Program-made: the position numbers and the translations under genes
In this document: positions 1-8,516 of the stretch, piece after piece
How positions within the stretch are numbered: position 1 is the stretch's first letter
Layout of the letters: each line of letters begins with the position of its first letter
Source: Limosilactobacillus reuteri
GTDB taxonomy: Bacteria; Bacillota; Bacilli; Lactobacillales; Lactobacillaceae
DNA: 64,000 nt
Direction: 5' to 3'
Assembly: GCF_020784725.1 (NCBI RefSeq)
Contig: NZ_JAJGTZ010000039.1
Coordinates: forward strand, 30,658 to 94,657
The notes under the pieces: model-generated
Databases searched by the model: none
What the model was told of the DNA's origin: nothing
What the model saw: the letters and a program-made list of their open reading frames with translations, nothing else

Positions 1-525
1 ACGACAAAGAATTTAACTTTAGCTGCTATGTTAGTCGCACTGCAGGTAATCTTAAATAAACTTTCAATTGGAGATCCAGCGGTTTTAAAGTTTAGTTTCG
101 GTTTCATTGCCACCGCACTTATTGGCTATTGCCTTGGTCCATGGATTGGTGGTTGGTCAATGGTCGTATCGGATATCATAAGTAATACTATTTTGAACTC
201 AGGAAGCCTGTTCTTTCCCGGCTTTACTCTCTCAGCATTTATCTCTGGTGTAATTGCAGGCATGTTTCTATACCAACAACGGATAAGCTGGCAACGAATT
301 TTAATATATGAGTTTTTCCAAATTCTTCTTACTAATGTTATCGGAACAACCTTATGGCTTTACCTTATGAGCTTAAGTTCTAGTAGTAGCAGCCATACTT
401 TCGTGGCGCTCCTCTTCATCCGTTTACCAAAAGAGCTAATTACTTGGCCGATTGAAACTTTACTCGTGCTGATTATTCTGCGTCAAATATCACAACTAAA
501 TTTAATTCAAAAAAATCATGATTAG
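1..525 (+). CDS. ECF transporter S component, folate type (FolT-like), 5' end outside window
   Basis: Substrate-binding membrane subunit of an energy-coupling-factor vitamin importer, which would work with EcfA/A'/T encoded elsewhere. The reading frame is open from base 1, so the start codon lies upstream and about 174 residues are visible. The N-terminal helix is of the Ala-rich type by which S components dock to EcfT, followed by the FSFGFIATALIGYCLGPWIGG stretch typical of the folate-family S components. About five further hydrophobic helices follow. It overlaps the next gene by 8 bp, suggesting co-transcription. The folate assignment rests on recalled family resemblance; another vitamin is possible. 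Confidence 0.75.
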   Translation, partial: TTKNLTLAAMLVALQVILNKLSIGDPAVLKFSFGFIATALIGYCLGPWIGGWSMVVSDIISNTILNSGSLFFPGFTLSAFISGVIAGMFLYQQRISWQRILIYEFFQILLTNVIGTTLWLYLMSLSSSSSSHTFVALLFIRLPKELITWPIETLLVLIILRQISQLNLIQKNHD

Positions 526-925
526 AAAAATGAAATCAACTGATATCAATAGAGTGATGGATATTTGGTTATCTACTAATCTAGAGGCTCACCCTTTTAT
601 TGACCCCAATTATTGGTATCAAAATTTATCAAATGTTCAAAATGCGATTCAACAAGCAGAAGTTTATTGTTCAGTAGCTGCCAATAATCATCTTCAAGGA
701 TTTATTGGCCTGCAAGAAAATTATATTGCTGGTTTATTTATCGCAAAAGAGTATCAATCACAGCATCTTGGTACTAATCTACTAAATGTTGTTAAAGAAA
801 AACATCAACAGCTCATTTTAGATGTATATTTAGAAAACCAGCGTGCTATTAAGTTTTACCAACAAAACGGTTTTCAGATTACTAACCATAATAATTTAGA
901 AGCCAAGATGACCTGGTTAAAATAA
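518..925 (+). CDS. GNAT family N-acetyltransferase (YjaB-like)
   Basis: Predicted acetyl-CoA-dependent N-acetyltransferase of 135 residues, cytosolic, substrate unknown. The N-terminal IRKMKSTDINRVMDIWL segment and the acetyl-CoA loop region around EYQSQHLGTNLLNVV are GNAT-like, and the C-terminal ENQRAIKFYQQNGF motif is the usual beta-6/beta-7 signature. The ATG overlaps the end of the upstream ECF S-component gene, so it is probably translationally coupled to it. The length matches small YjaB-type members. The substrate cannot be told from the sequence. Confidence 0.8.
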   Translation: MIRKMKSTDINRVMDIWLSTNLEAHPFIDPNYWYQNLSNVQNAIQQAEVYCSVAANNHLQGFIGLQENYIAGLFIAKEYQSQHLGTNLLNVVKEKHQQLILDVYLENQRAIKFYQQNGFQITNHNNLEAKMTWLK

Positions 926-941
926 ATTATTTAAAAAAGTA

Positions 942-969
942 TTGCATTTTAAATGAATTAGGTTAAAAT
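942..969 (+). promoter_or_regulatory. Predicted promoter of the asnA-asnS operon
   Basis: A -35 hexamer TTGCAT (942-947) and a -10 hexamer TAAAAT (964-969) lie 16 bp apart, just ahead of the T-box leader. Transcription would start near 976, giving a leader of about 325 nt before asnA. Confidence 0.65.
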
Positions 970-984
970 ACAATTAACAAAATA

Positions 985-1262
985 AAAAAGCGATGAGAAA
1001 GAAGAGTAACTAGTTGTATTCGTTCAGTGAACTGGTGGTAGTGAGAAACCAGTCGACCCTACACTAGTGAATAACACTTTCGCGAGTGCTGCCAACCCAA
1101 ATAAGTTTACTTAAAGTAGGCTTGGCCGGATCCGGACCGTTACCTCACCGGCAGAGCATGATGTGCTCTTGAGGAGGCCTAGTTTTATACTAGACAATTT
1201 GGGTGGTACCGCGGAAAAAAGCCTTTCGTCCCTTGATTATAAGGGGAACGAAGGGCTTTTTT
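985..1262 (+). promoter_or_regulatory. T-box leader, tRNA-Asn specific
   Basis: The conserved T-box core GGGTGGTACCGCGG is at 1201-1214. It is followed by an intrinsic terminator (arms about 1216-1233 and 1241-1258, then a T run) that competes with the antiterminator. Stem I is recognisable upstream; its specifier-loop strand reads GTGAATAACAC near 1067-1077. This contains AAU (1070-1072) and AAC (1073-1075), both asparagine codons, matching the downstream genes asnA and asnS. Uncharged tRNA-Asn should stabilise the antiterminator and turn on asparagine synthesis and charging. Confidence 0.92.
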
Positions 1263-1300
1263 AATTCATTCCTAAATATATTATTTGAGGAGTGTCTATT

Positions 1301-2311
1301 ATGGACTTAACTATTCCAAAGGATTACGATCCACGTCTTTCAATTAGAGAAACTGAAGCTGCTATTCGTTATATTCGTGAAACTTTCCAAGACGAATTTG
1401 GCAAGGAACTAAATCTTCAACGAATGTCTGCACCAATGTTTGTTGAAAAAAGTACTGGATTAAACGATAACTTAAATGGTGTTGAACAACCAGTATCATT
1501 TGAAATGAAAGATATGCCAAGCGAAACTGTTGAAGTCGTTCATTCCCTTGCAAAGTGGAAACGACTTGCCCTTAAGCGGTACGGTTTTGGAATGCATGAA
1601 GGTCTCTATACCAACATGAACGCTATTCGGAAAGAAGAGGACCTCGACAACTTCCACTCAATTTATGTTGATCAGTGGGATTGGGAAAAAATTATTAGTA
1701 AGGATGAACGAACAGAAGAAACTTTAAAGGATACAGTTCGTGATATTTTCAAAGTAATTAAGCACATGGAACATGAAGTTTGGTACAAATTCCCTCAAGC
1801 TGTTTACCATTTGCCAGATGAAATTCATTTTGTTACAACGCAAGAACTTGAAGACCGGTGGCCAGACCTTACTCCGCTCGAACGGGAAGATAAGATTGCT
1901 AAAGAACTTGGTGCTGTTTTTGTAATGAAGATCGGTGACAAGTTGCAACGCAGTGGTAAGCCTCACGACGGTCGAGCACCTGATTATGATGACTGGAGCT
2001 TAAACGGTGATATTATTTTCTGGTACGAACCTCTTCAACGCCGGATCGAAATCTCAAGTATGGGAATCCGGGTTAGTCCAGAAGCAATGAAATATCAACT
2101 TGAACAAGCCGATGCAACTGATCGTGAAAAATTACCATTCCATAAAATGTTGCTCAATGGCGAATTACCATATACAATTGGTGGAGGAATTGGTCAATCC
2201 CGTCTCTGTATGCTTCTTCTTGGCAAAGCTCATATTGGAGAAGTACAGGCAAGTATTTGGCCAGAAGATATGATTAAGAAGTGTGAAGAGAACCACATTC
2301 AAATTCTATAA
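1301..2311 (+). CDS. asnA: Aspartate--ammonia ligase (asparagine synthetase A)
   Basis: Makes L-asparagine from L-aspartate, ammonia and ATP in the cytosol. The protein (336 aa) is class II aaRS-like and collinear with AsnA: an RMSAPMFVE segment near the N-terminus, the [10 protein letters not shown] region mid-protein, and a C-terminal [14 protein letters not shown] class II motif 3. The ATG at 1301 is chosen over the in-frame GTG at 1292 because GAGGAG (1287-1292) lies 8 nt upstream. It follows an Asn T-box and is separated from asnS by only 19 nt, so supply and charging of Asn are co-regulated. Confidence 0.97.
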   Translation: MDLTIPKDYDPRLSIRETEAAIRYIRETFQDEFGKELNLQRMSAPMFVEKSTGLNDNLNGVEQPVSFEMKDMPSETVEVVHSLAKWKRLALKRYGFGMHEGLYTNMNAIRKEEDLDNFHSIYVDQWDWEKIISKDERTEETLKDTVRDIFKVIKHMEHEVWYKFPQAVYHLPDEIHFVTTQELEDRWPDLTPLEREDKIAKELGAVFVMKIGDKLQRSGKPHDGRAPDYDDWSLNGDIIFWYEPLQRRIEISSMGIRVSPEAMKYQLEQADATDREKLPFHKMLLNGELPYTIGGGIGQSRLCMLLLGKAHIGEVQASIWPEDMIKKCEENHIQIL

Positions 2312-2330
2312 TTTAAGGGAGAGTATAAAA

Positions 2331-3629
2331 GTGGAAACTATTACAATTAGTGAAGCACCAAAACATGTTGGGGAAACAGTTAAAATTGGTGTTTGGTTAA
2401 CTGATAAGCGTTCAAGCGGTAAGATTGCTTTCTTGCAACTCCGTGACGGAACTGGATTTTTCCAAGGGATCATTCGTAAAAATGATGTTCCTGAAGAAAA
2501 ATTCGACTCTGCTAAGCATGATTTACACCAAGAAACTAGTTTTTGGGTAACTGGTGAAATTGCTGAAGACAAGCGTTCGAAGTTTGGTTATGAAATTCAT
2601 ATCAAAGACTTTGACATTGTTGGCGAAAGTGAAGATTACCCTATTGGTAACAAGGAACATGGAATTGACTTCTTACTTGATAACCGTCATTTATGGTTAC
2701 GTTCTCGTAAGCCATGGGCATTAATGCGGATCCGAAGCCGTGTTAAGCTTGCGACAATGGAATTTTTTGAAAAGCATGGATTTACTCAATTTGATGCTCC
2801 AGAACTAACTGGAAGTGCTCCTGAAGGGACTACCGAATTATTTGAAACTGATTACTTCGATCGTTCTGCCTACCTTTCACAATCTGGTCAATTATATGCA
2901 GAAGCTGGAGCCATGGCATTAGGTCGAGTTTACACAATGGGTCCTACCTTCCGTGCTGAAAAATCAAAGACTCGTCGTCACTTAATGGAATTCTGGATGA
3001 TCGAACCCGAAATGGCTTGGATGCACCAAGAAGAAAGTCTTAAGATTCAAGAACAATACATTGCTTACTTAGTTCAAGACTTAATTGATCATTGTGCTCG
3101 CGAACTTGAAATGGTTGGTCGGAGTGTTGAAAGCTTAAAGCCATTCACTGAATTACCATATCCACGGATCACTTATAAGGAAGCCATTGAAATGCTTCAA
3201 AAAGGCGGTTTTGATGTAGAATACGGCGCTGACTTTGGTTCACCAGAAGAAACCTACTTAGCCGACCAATTCCAAAAGCCAGTCTTTATCTTAAACTATC
3301 CTAAAGAAATCAAGGCTTTCTACATGCCTGAAGATCCTGAAGATTCTCGCCAAGTTATCTGTGCGGACTTGCTTGCTCCAGAAGGCTATGGTGAAATCAT
3401 TGGTGGTTCTGAACGTTCTTACGATTACGAATACATCACAAATAAGCTTGAAGAAAATGGCTTAAGTAAAGAAGATTATGGTTGGTATGATGATTTACGG
3501 AAGTACGGTTCAATTCCTCACTCTGGATTTGGAATGGGACTTGAACGATTCTTAGCTTGGATTACTCTTCAAGACCACATTCGTGAAAACATTCCATTCC
3601 CACGGATGCTTAATCGTTTGAACCCTTAA
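2331..3629 (+). CDS. asnS: Asparaginyl-tRNA synthetase
   Basis: Charges tRNA-Asn. The 432-residue protein has an N-terminal OB-fold anticodon-binding domain ([24 protein letters not shown]) and a class II catalytic core with motif 2 ([21 protein letters not shown]) and motif 3 ([13 protein letters not shown]). A GTG start at 2331 is chosen because AAGGGAGAG lies just upstream; the open frame extends 48 nt further but into asnA. It is the second gene of the T-box operon and is followed by a strong terminator. Confidence 0.97.
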   Translation: METITISEAPKHVGETVKIGVWLTDKRSSGKIAFLQLRDGTGFFQGIIRKNDVPEEKFDSAKHDLHQETSFWVTGEIAEDKRSKFGYEIHIKDFDIVGESEDYPIGNKEHGIDFLLDNRHLWLRSRKPWALMRIRSRVKLATMEFFEKHGFTQFDAPELTGSAPEGTTELFETDYFDRSAYLSQSGQLYAEAGAMALGRVYTMGPTFRAEKSKTRRHLMEFWMIEPEMAWMHQEESLKIQEQYIAYLVQDLIDHCARELEMVGRSVESLKPFTELPYPRITYKEAIEMLQKGGFDVEYGADFGSPEETYLADQFQKPVFILNYPKEIKAFYMPEDPEDSRQVICADLLAPEGYGEIIGGSERSYDYEYITNKLEENGLSKEDYGWYDDLRKYGSIPHSGFGMGLERFLAWITLQDHIRENIPFPRMLNRLNP

Positions 3630-3631
3630 TA

Positions 3632-3671
3632 AAAAAGATGAGACTAAAATTCTTGGTCTCATCTTTTTTTA
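3632..3671 (+). terminator. Rho-independent terminator of asnA-asnS
   Basis: AAAAGATGAGACTA and TGGTCTCATCTTTT form a hairpin followed by a T run, directly after asnS. Confidence 0.9.
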
Positions 3672-3745
3672 TTTTGTAAATTTACGCACCATTTCCAACT
3701 TTAATTTCCCTATCTTATAATTGATAATGTTTAATGATATTCAGA

Positions 3746-3793
3746 AAAAAGGGTTAAAGATTGGCAATTATTTGCTGGTCTTTAACCCTTTAT
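3746..3793 (-). terminator. Terminator of the dgc-pde operon
   Basis: AAAAAAGGGTTAAAGA (3746-3761) pairs with the complementary TCTTTAACCCTTT strand (about 3779-3791). On the minus strand the stem ends in a T run. The upstream arm overlaps the last codons of the EAL gene. Confidence 0.8.
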
Positions 3794-4480
3794 TCGTTCG
3801 TCTTTATTTTCAAAATGCAGTGTACCTTTTCCCCAGTAAAAGCCTTGTTGTAAAACAACTGGATTCCCCGCAAATTTTTTAGCTAATTGTCGATTTGAGA
3901 TTCCTTCAATAACAAAAGTAAGTTGATGTTTTTTGGCAAAAGCTAACCAGGCGTCAACGAAGCTAATCAACGTTTTATCGTCTTCATCCTTAAAAAGTAA
4001 TAGAGATAATTTGATTCGACTAATAGCCTTTAGCTGTCTTTTAATGAATGCATAACTATTATTACCCGCACACACATCATCAATTGCCAATTCAAAGCCC
4101 ATTTTTTTGAGACGTTGGATTTCTCTATCTAAATAATCAAGACTATGAATCGTTTCGCGACGTTCTGTAATCTCAATTGCCACGTGATCATGATATGCTT
4201 CGCGAATCTCTTCTAAAAATTGCCAAATGCTTTCAAACTTCATTTGACACGGTTCTAAATTAATATATATTTTGCGATTTTGTTGATCTTTTAAAGCATC
4301 CCTTAAAGATTTACGACTTGCCTTAATCCATGTATCGTTTCCCTCTTGCGTCGTGAGACTGTGCAAAAAATTATTTCCTGGAAACTCGCCATTATTATTT
4401 CGAATAAGCATTTCATAAGTGTCAATTTCAGCATTCATCGCTTGATCAACACTAAGGATTGGCTGAAAGATATTGTACAT
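3782..4480 (-). CDS. EAL-domain c-di-GMP phosphodiesterase
   Basis: Stand-alone EAL protein of 232 residues, predicted to hydrolyse c-di-GMP to pGpG in the cytosol. Key positions look intact: the EAL-equivalent YEMLIR, the metal-site Asn in INLEP, EITERR, the Asp pair in AIDDVCAG (canonical DDFGTG), the IKL lysine, FVIEG and QGFYWG. It lies 50 bp downstream of the GGDEF gene on the same strand and is divergent from the polysaccharide genes. A matched cyclase/phosphodiesterase pair controlling that synthase is the simplest reading. The altered DDFG loop leaves activity to be tested. Confidence 0.85.
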   Translation of the reverse strand: MYNIFQPILSVDQAMNAEIDTYEMLIRNNNGEFPGNNFLHSLTTQEGNDTWIKASRKSLRDALKDQQNRKIYINLEPCQMKFESIWQFLEEIREAYHDHVAIEITERRETIHSLDYLDREIQRLKKMGFELAIDDVCAGNNSYAFIKRQLKAISRIKLSLLLFKDEDDKTLISFVDAWLAFAKKHQLTFVIEGISNRQLAKKFAGNPVVLQQGFYWGKGTLHFENKDERIKG

Positions 4481-4530
4481 TTTTATCCCTAACTTTTAAT
4501 AATTATTTGTTTTACGTTCTGAACTAGGCT

Positions 4531-5652
4531 TTAGAGATGTTTATGCCGATCTGTAACTATCCATCCCCGGCCATTATTCTTTACACTATATAACATTTTA
4601 TCAGCTCGCTTCAAGGTCGTGTCAAGTAATTCATCATTCAAACGATCAGTTAAACTGCATGAAAAGCTAATCGTTAATCTAATTCCTTCTTTAGTAACAA
4701 TCGATTTATTATTAAAGAATTTTTCAATTGACTGTAGTAATTGATAGACTTCTTCTAGGGAATGGTTAGAAACTACGATCGTAAATTCTTCGCCGCCAAA
4801 TCGATATACATAACCATGCTTGGGAAATGCGGAATGAATTTGTTCGCGAAAAACTGTTGAGAAATAATTTAACACTTCATTACCAACAAAGTGACCATAT
4901 GTATCATTTATCTTCTTAAAGTGATCAATATCTAATGCCCCGATTACAATATTATGAATTTCACTATTATTAGCTAATCGATTAATTTCTTGACTAAGCG
5001 CTCGGTAGTTAAGTAACCCTGTCAAATCGTCACGTTCACTTTCTTTTTCAAGAAGTTTTATTTTTTGCTCATTTTTCTTCTCACTATAAAAACGTTGCTC
5101 TTCAAACATCGCAATAACGAATAATCCTAACGTGGCTGCAACAACACTTACAGGTGAAAAGCTATGGTTAATCCCTAACGATACTAACTCAACTATTCCC
5201 AACGATGCAATGGCATAAAAATAACTAATTCTTTTAGAAATGCTGCGCCACCGCGTTAAAACCAAACAAATTGTCGTAAAAACAATCGATTCAACGATCC
5301 AATACCACCAATCTTTTAGCGGCAAAATCCCCATCAAGTATTCCACGACATTCACAAACAACGGGGTTAGAGCTAATAATGCCCACCATATTTTGTACAC
5401 TTTATCGCGAAAAAGCATTGTAACAGAAACAACTTGCATGAAAACAACTTGCCCGATATTAAATAAGGACAACTGAAACAAACAAAATTCCTGAATAAAG
5501 TAAGTAATTATAATAACGGCTCCTAGCCCCCAACTAGTTAACCGTGAGTTCTTATACGAAACCCAATACCGTTCAAAATAAATTTGACTGATAATCATAC
5601 AAATAACGATGATTGGTAAATAGAGTATCGCGTAAAAAAGTTTAAGCGCCAA
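4531..5652 (-). CDS. Membrane diguanylate cyclase (GGDEF)
   Basis: Predicted to make c-di-GMP from two GTP. The first about 190 residues form roughly six hydrophobic helices (a membrane sensor of unknown ligand). A GGDEF domain starts at DDLTGLLNYRAL, with DIDHFKKINDTYGH and the active-site GGEEF motif (YRFGGEEFTIVV). The residues five before GGEEF read PKHG rather than RxxD, so the usual product-inhibition I-site is missing. The start is TTG at 5652 with AAGGTGA upstream. It is the first gene of a two-gene operon with the EAL gene, divergent from the glycosyltransferase operon. Confidence 0.9.
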   Translation of the reverse strand: MALKLFYAILYLPIIVICMIISQIYFERYWVSYKNSRLTSWGLGAVIIITYFIQEFCLFQLSLFNIGQVVFMQVVSVTMLFRDKVYKIWWALLALTPLFVNVVEYLMGILPLKDWWYWIVESIVFTTICLVLTRWRSISKRISYFYAIASLGIVELVSLGINHSFSPVSVVAATLGLFVIAMFEEQRFYSEKKNEQKIKLLEKESERDDLTGLLNYRALSQEINRLANNSEIHNIVIGALDIDHFKKINDTYGHFVGNEVLNYFSTVFREQIHSAFPKHGYVYRFGGEEFTIVVSNHSLEEVYQLLQSIEKFFNNKSIVTKEGIRLTISFSCSLTDRLNDELLDTTLKRADKMLYSVKNNGRGWIVTDRHKHL

Positions 5653-5775
5653 CTTATTTTCACCTTTTCAAACTTTATTTTTATTAATAGCTTTAAAATT
5701 GTACTTCTTATAGCTGAATTAATCTAGTAGCGCTTCTAATCTTTCATTTAATAATATTCTCCTAAAAGAACCGTA

Positions 5776-5803
5776 TGATATAATTTTTTCTGCTAACGCG
5801 TTA
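5776..5803 (+). promoter_or_regulatory. Extended -10 promoter and palindromic operator candidate of the polysaccharide operon
   Basis: TGATATAAT (5776-5784) is an extended -10 element with no good -35. Ten bases downstream is the perfect 10-bp palindrome TAACGCGTTA (5794-5803), placed where a repressor would block the start site. The element sits in the divergent gap between the cyclase and the synthase operon. Confidence 0.5.
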
Positions 5804-5840
5804 AGAATATTAAGAAAGGACGACAGATCTTATCTTTATA

Positions 5841-6338
5841 ATGAAAAATAATTACCATGATATGTATTTTGAGCATCACCACTGGCTCTTAAAAATTCGA
5901 CAAACACTAATTATGCTCCTTAGCTGGTGCATTTTACTTATCCCCATTATCATCACTATTTCAACTTACCTGGCTTACCGGACTAATGGTCATCAAGGGT
6001 ACTTTTTTTGGTATTACGCTGAAGGATTTCGTGAACTTAATTTTTTAGTAATCATTTTGCTATTTGCTTTAGGAATGATTGGGATCTTCTGCATTACAAT
6101 GGGATATATCCAAGCTCAAAGGACTCGTGGACTAACTACAAAATGGCCCATGTTTGACATTAACAAAAGTCATTTACAACGCCAACGAGCTGAATCATTC
6201 ATAACCAAGCAGTTTGGTGATCCTGAGATGCGAACAAATACGCGCAATTTTGTTGTTAAGCCTGAACAAAATCTAACTAAGAATCAATTACGCGATATTG
6301 TTAACAATCACATAGGAGATGATAAAGATGGTTTCTAA
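5841..6338 (+). CDS. Small two-helix membrane protein of the polysaccharide synthase operon (PgaD-like position)
   Basis: A 165-residue protein with two long transmembrane segments (about residues 20-45 and 68-92) and a charged cytosolic tail. No enzyme motif is visible. Size, topology and position before a PgaC/IcaA-like synthase resemble PgaD/IcaD accessory subunits, which help the synthase and bind c-di-GMP with it in Gram-negatives; this analogy is inference. The AAAGGA sequence near 5815 is about 20 nt from the ATG, which is unusually far. The frame overlaps the next gene by 11 bp. Confidence 0.6.
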   Translation: MKNNYHDMYFEHHHWLLKIRQTLIMLLSWCILLIPIIITISTYLAYRTNGHQGYFFWYYAEGFRELNFLVIILLFALGMIGIFCITMGYIQAQRTRGLTTKWPMFDINKSHLQRQRAESFITKQFGDPEMRTNTRNFVVKPEQNLTKNQLRDIVNNHIGDDKDGF

Positions 6339-7659
6339 CATTTTCTATGAAGCATTTCAAACCAGCTCACCATGGATGGTCTTTCTTATAATAATCAATT
6401 TAATTTTATGTATATATCCTATTTTAGGAGCGATGTTCTGGTTCTTTGGCGCAATATCATATGTTCTCTTTCGCCAAAAAGAAGAATTACCACCAAAAGC
6501 CGAACTTACTCCCGAACCTTTTATCACAATTATGATTCCAGCGCATAATGAAGAAATCGTAATAAAAAGTACTTTAGAGTATTTACTAACCCAATTGAAT
6601 TATCATAATTATGAAGTGCTGGTAATGGATGATGGAAGTGATGATCGTACCCCTGAGATTCTTCGCTCAATGCAAGCAAAATATTCGCGCCTCAGAGTTA
6701 TTAGAATCGAACAGAATCAAGGAAAGGCTCATGCGTTTAATATTGGACTTTTCTTTGCGAAGGGTGAGTATATCTTGAGCAATGATGCTGATACTATTCC
6801 TGAAACTGATGCACTGATAAAGTATATGCAATATTTTACAAGTGCTAACGGGATAAACTATGCTGCTATTACTGCGAATATGGATGTTTATAATCGTTCC
6901 TCATTATGGGGTAAATCCCAAACGGTTGAATTCTCTAGTATTGTTGGCATAATCAAGCGAAGTCAAACTGCCATCAATAACACGATGTATGCATATAGCG
7001 GTGCAAATACCATGTATCGACGCGATTTTCTTATTAATGTTGGTGGTTTCCGCCAAGATCGTGCGACTGAGGACATTAGCATCGCCTGGGACCATACCTT
7101 TATTAATGCTACTCCGAAGTTTGCTCCAGATATCGTTTTCCATATGAATGTTCCCGAAACGTTTCACGATTTATATCGGCAACGTAAGCGGTGGGCGCAA
7201 GGTGGGTCAGAAGTTTGGCTTTCTAATTTTCTGAAAGTCTTTCGCCATCCGTGGCAGTATCGGTTTGTCATCCCCATGTTAACAGACACAACTTTATCGA
7301 TTATTTGGTCTTTCTTTTTCTGGATAACAAGTATCATTTTCATTATTGCAATGTTGGACTTCTCAATAACTGGTAACTACGAACGAATTTGGCATGGCAT
7401 AGTTATGAGTATGATCTTTGTTAACTTTCAATTGATAGCTGGTCTTTTTCAAGTACTGGCGGCGTTGATTCTTGATTTTAATGGGTCTAAGTTGCGCTAT
7501 TTACTGTTTTCGCCACTTTATCTCTTATTTACTTGGATCATCAATCCCTTAACAATTGTTACTACATTTCATAAAGCGATAAAAACTGTTACCGGCCATG
7601 GAAGTGGTAAATGGATTAGTCCCGAAAGAAAGGCAGTTGATAATGATGGCAAGTTTTGA
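6328..7659 (+). CDS. Processive family 2 glycosyltransferase (PgaC/IcaA-like polysaccharide synthase)
   Basis: Membrane synthase of 443 aa predicted to polymerise a beta-linked exopolysaccharide (poly-N-acetylglucosamine-like, not proven) and pass it through the membrane. Seen: an N-terminal helix, a GT-A domain with MIPAHNEE, DDGSDD, NDAD and TED, then the processive-enzyme signature QRKRW (QxxRW), and three to four C-terminal helices. The start at 6328 is chosen over 6319 because AGGAG (6314-6318) is then 9 nt away. It overlaps both neighbours. There is no deacetylase (PgaB/IcaB) gene here. Confidence 0.85.
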   Translation: MVSNIFYEAFQTSSPWMVFLIIINLILCIYPILGAMFWFFGAISYVLFRQKEELPPKAELTPEPFITIMIPAHNEEIVIKSTLEYLLTQLNYHNYEVLVMDDGSDDRTPEILRSMQAKYSRLRVIRIEQNQGKAHAFNIGLFFAKGEYILSNDADTIPETDALIKYMQYFTSANGINYAAITANMDVYNRSSLWGKSQTVEFSSIVGIIKRSQTAINNTMYAYSGANTMYRRDFLINVGGFRQDRATEDISIAWDHTFINATPKFAPDIVFHMNVPETFHDLYRQRKRWAQGGSEVWLSNFLKVFRHPWQYRFVIPMLTDTTLSIIWSFFFWITSIIFIIAMLDFSITGNYERIWHGIVMSMIFVNFQLIAGLFQVLAALILDFNGSKLRYLLFSPLYLLFTWIINPLTIVTTFHKAIKTVTGHGSGKWISPERKAVDNDGKF

Positions 7660-8443
7660 AAATTTTCTTTGGTGGATATTCATTGCCTTCACCCTAATTT
7701 GTAGCGGCTTTTGCATTGAGGCTCACTATCGATATAAAAATAAAAATGGAATTGATAATGAGCACAAATTTTCAAATAAATATAAATATTTTGGCCAGCC
7801 AATTTATGACGAACAAAATAAAATTCGTGGTTATGAACTTTTATTACGGGAATATGATCACCAAACTCATAACTGGCAATTACCTCAGAATGTTGTGGAC
7901 TTTCCCCTCAGTAAAATTGTTTCTACAATTCAAGAAATCAATCCACAATTAGAAGAAATTCCAAATCTATCTTTAAATATGACTGTCAGCCAAATTACCG
8001 ATTTTCGATCTGAGTATTTCTTTACTTGGGTATTAGGAACGATAAATGTTAAGCAATTAGTCATTGAATTAGATGCTAATGATATTAGACGTGCCAATAT
8101 TTTTAAACGTAAAGAAATATTGCAGATACTAAGAAAACTTAAGCAACTTCAAATTAAAGTTACTATTGAAAATGTTGATTCTTCTAAAATGACCTACAAC
8201 TTGTTACAGCGATATTTGCCATATATCACCTATTTAAAATTCAATATTCATTCTTTTAATAAGTCGGCAAATCACTGGATAGATATCACGCTTGCGCAGT
8301 GGCAACGGAGAATCGCCATTTTCAACATTGAAATGATTGTCGGTAAAATTGAAGATGCTAACCATATTGTATTAGTAAATCAACTAAAGATCCCTTTTCG
8401 ACAAGGTTATGCTTACGGTCATCCAAAAAATTTTAAAAAATAA
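7643..8443 (+). CDS. Membrane-anchored degenerate EAL protein, probable c-di-GMP receptor
   Basis: One N-terminal transmembrane helix (about residues 5-25), then an EAL fold of about 230 residues. YELLLREY, SLNMTV, LKFN and the terminal RQGYAYG match EAL landmarks. The catalytic centre is eroded: the second Glu of ExxE is gone (IELDAND), the DDFG Asp pair is TIENVDSS, and the EGVET loop is VGKIED. Hydrolysis is therefore unlikely, and binding of c-di-GMP as an effector is the better guess (known for LapD, FimX). It starts inside the end of the synthase gene, so it is translationally coupled. ATG 7643 or 7646 are both possible. Confidence 0.8.
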   Translation: MMASFENFLWWIFIAFTLICSGFCIEAHYRYKNKNGIDNEHKFSNKYKYFGQPIYDEQNKIRGYELLLREYDHQTHNWQLPQNVVDFPLSKIVSTIQEINPQLEEIPNLSLNMTVSQITDFRSEYFFTWVLGTINVKQLVIELDANDIRRANIFKRKEILQILRKLKQLQIKVTIENVDSSKMTYNLLQRYLPYITYLKFNIHSFNKSANHWIDITLAQWQRRIAIFNIEMIVGKIEDANHIVLVNQLKIPFRQGYAYGHPKNFKK

Positions 8444-8477
8444 AAAGCGAAGTTGTTTTTAACCAGCCTCGCTTTTT
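8442..8477 (+). terminator. Terminator of the polysaccharide operon
   Basis: AAAGCGA pairs with TCGCTTT around a short loop, followed by T-rich sequence, immediately after the degenerate EAL gene. Confidence 0.7.
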
Positions 8478-8516
8478 TACTTTAGAAATATATTCGCATT
8501 AACAAAATTTTGCGCT

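Noticed and set aside
2283..2330. Longer N-terminus of AsnRS beginning inside asnA
   Set aside because: The GTG at 2331 has a proper ribosome site and gives the standard 432-residue length.
6904..7167. Antisense open frame over the glycosyltransferase
   Set aside because: Shadow of the real GT2 frame; no ribosome site and no recognisable motif.
3782..8443. CRISPR or phage defence island
   Set aside because: No repeats with spacers and no nuclease motifs; the genes form a c-di-GMP/polysaccharide set.
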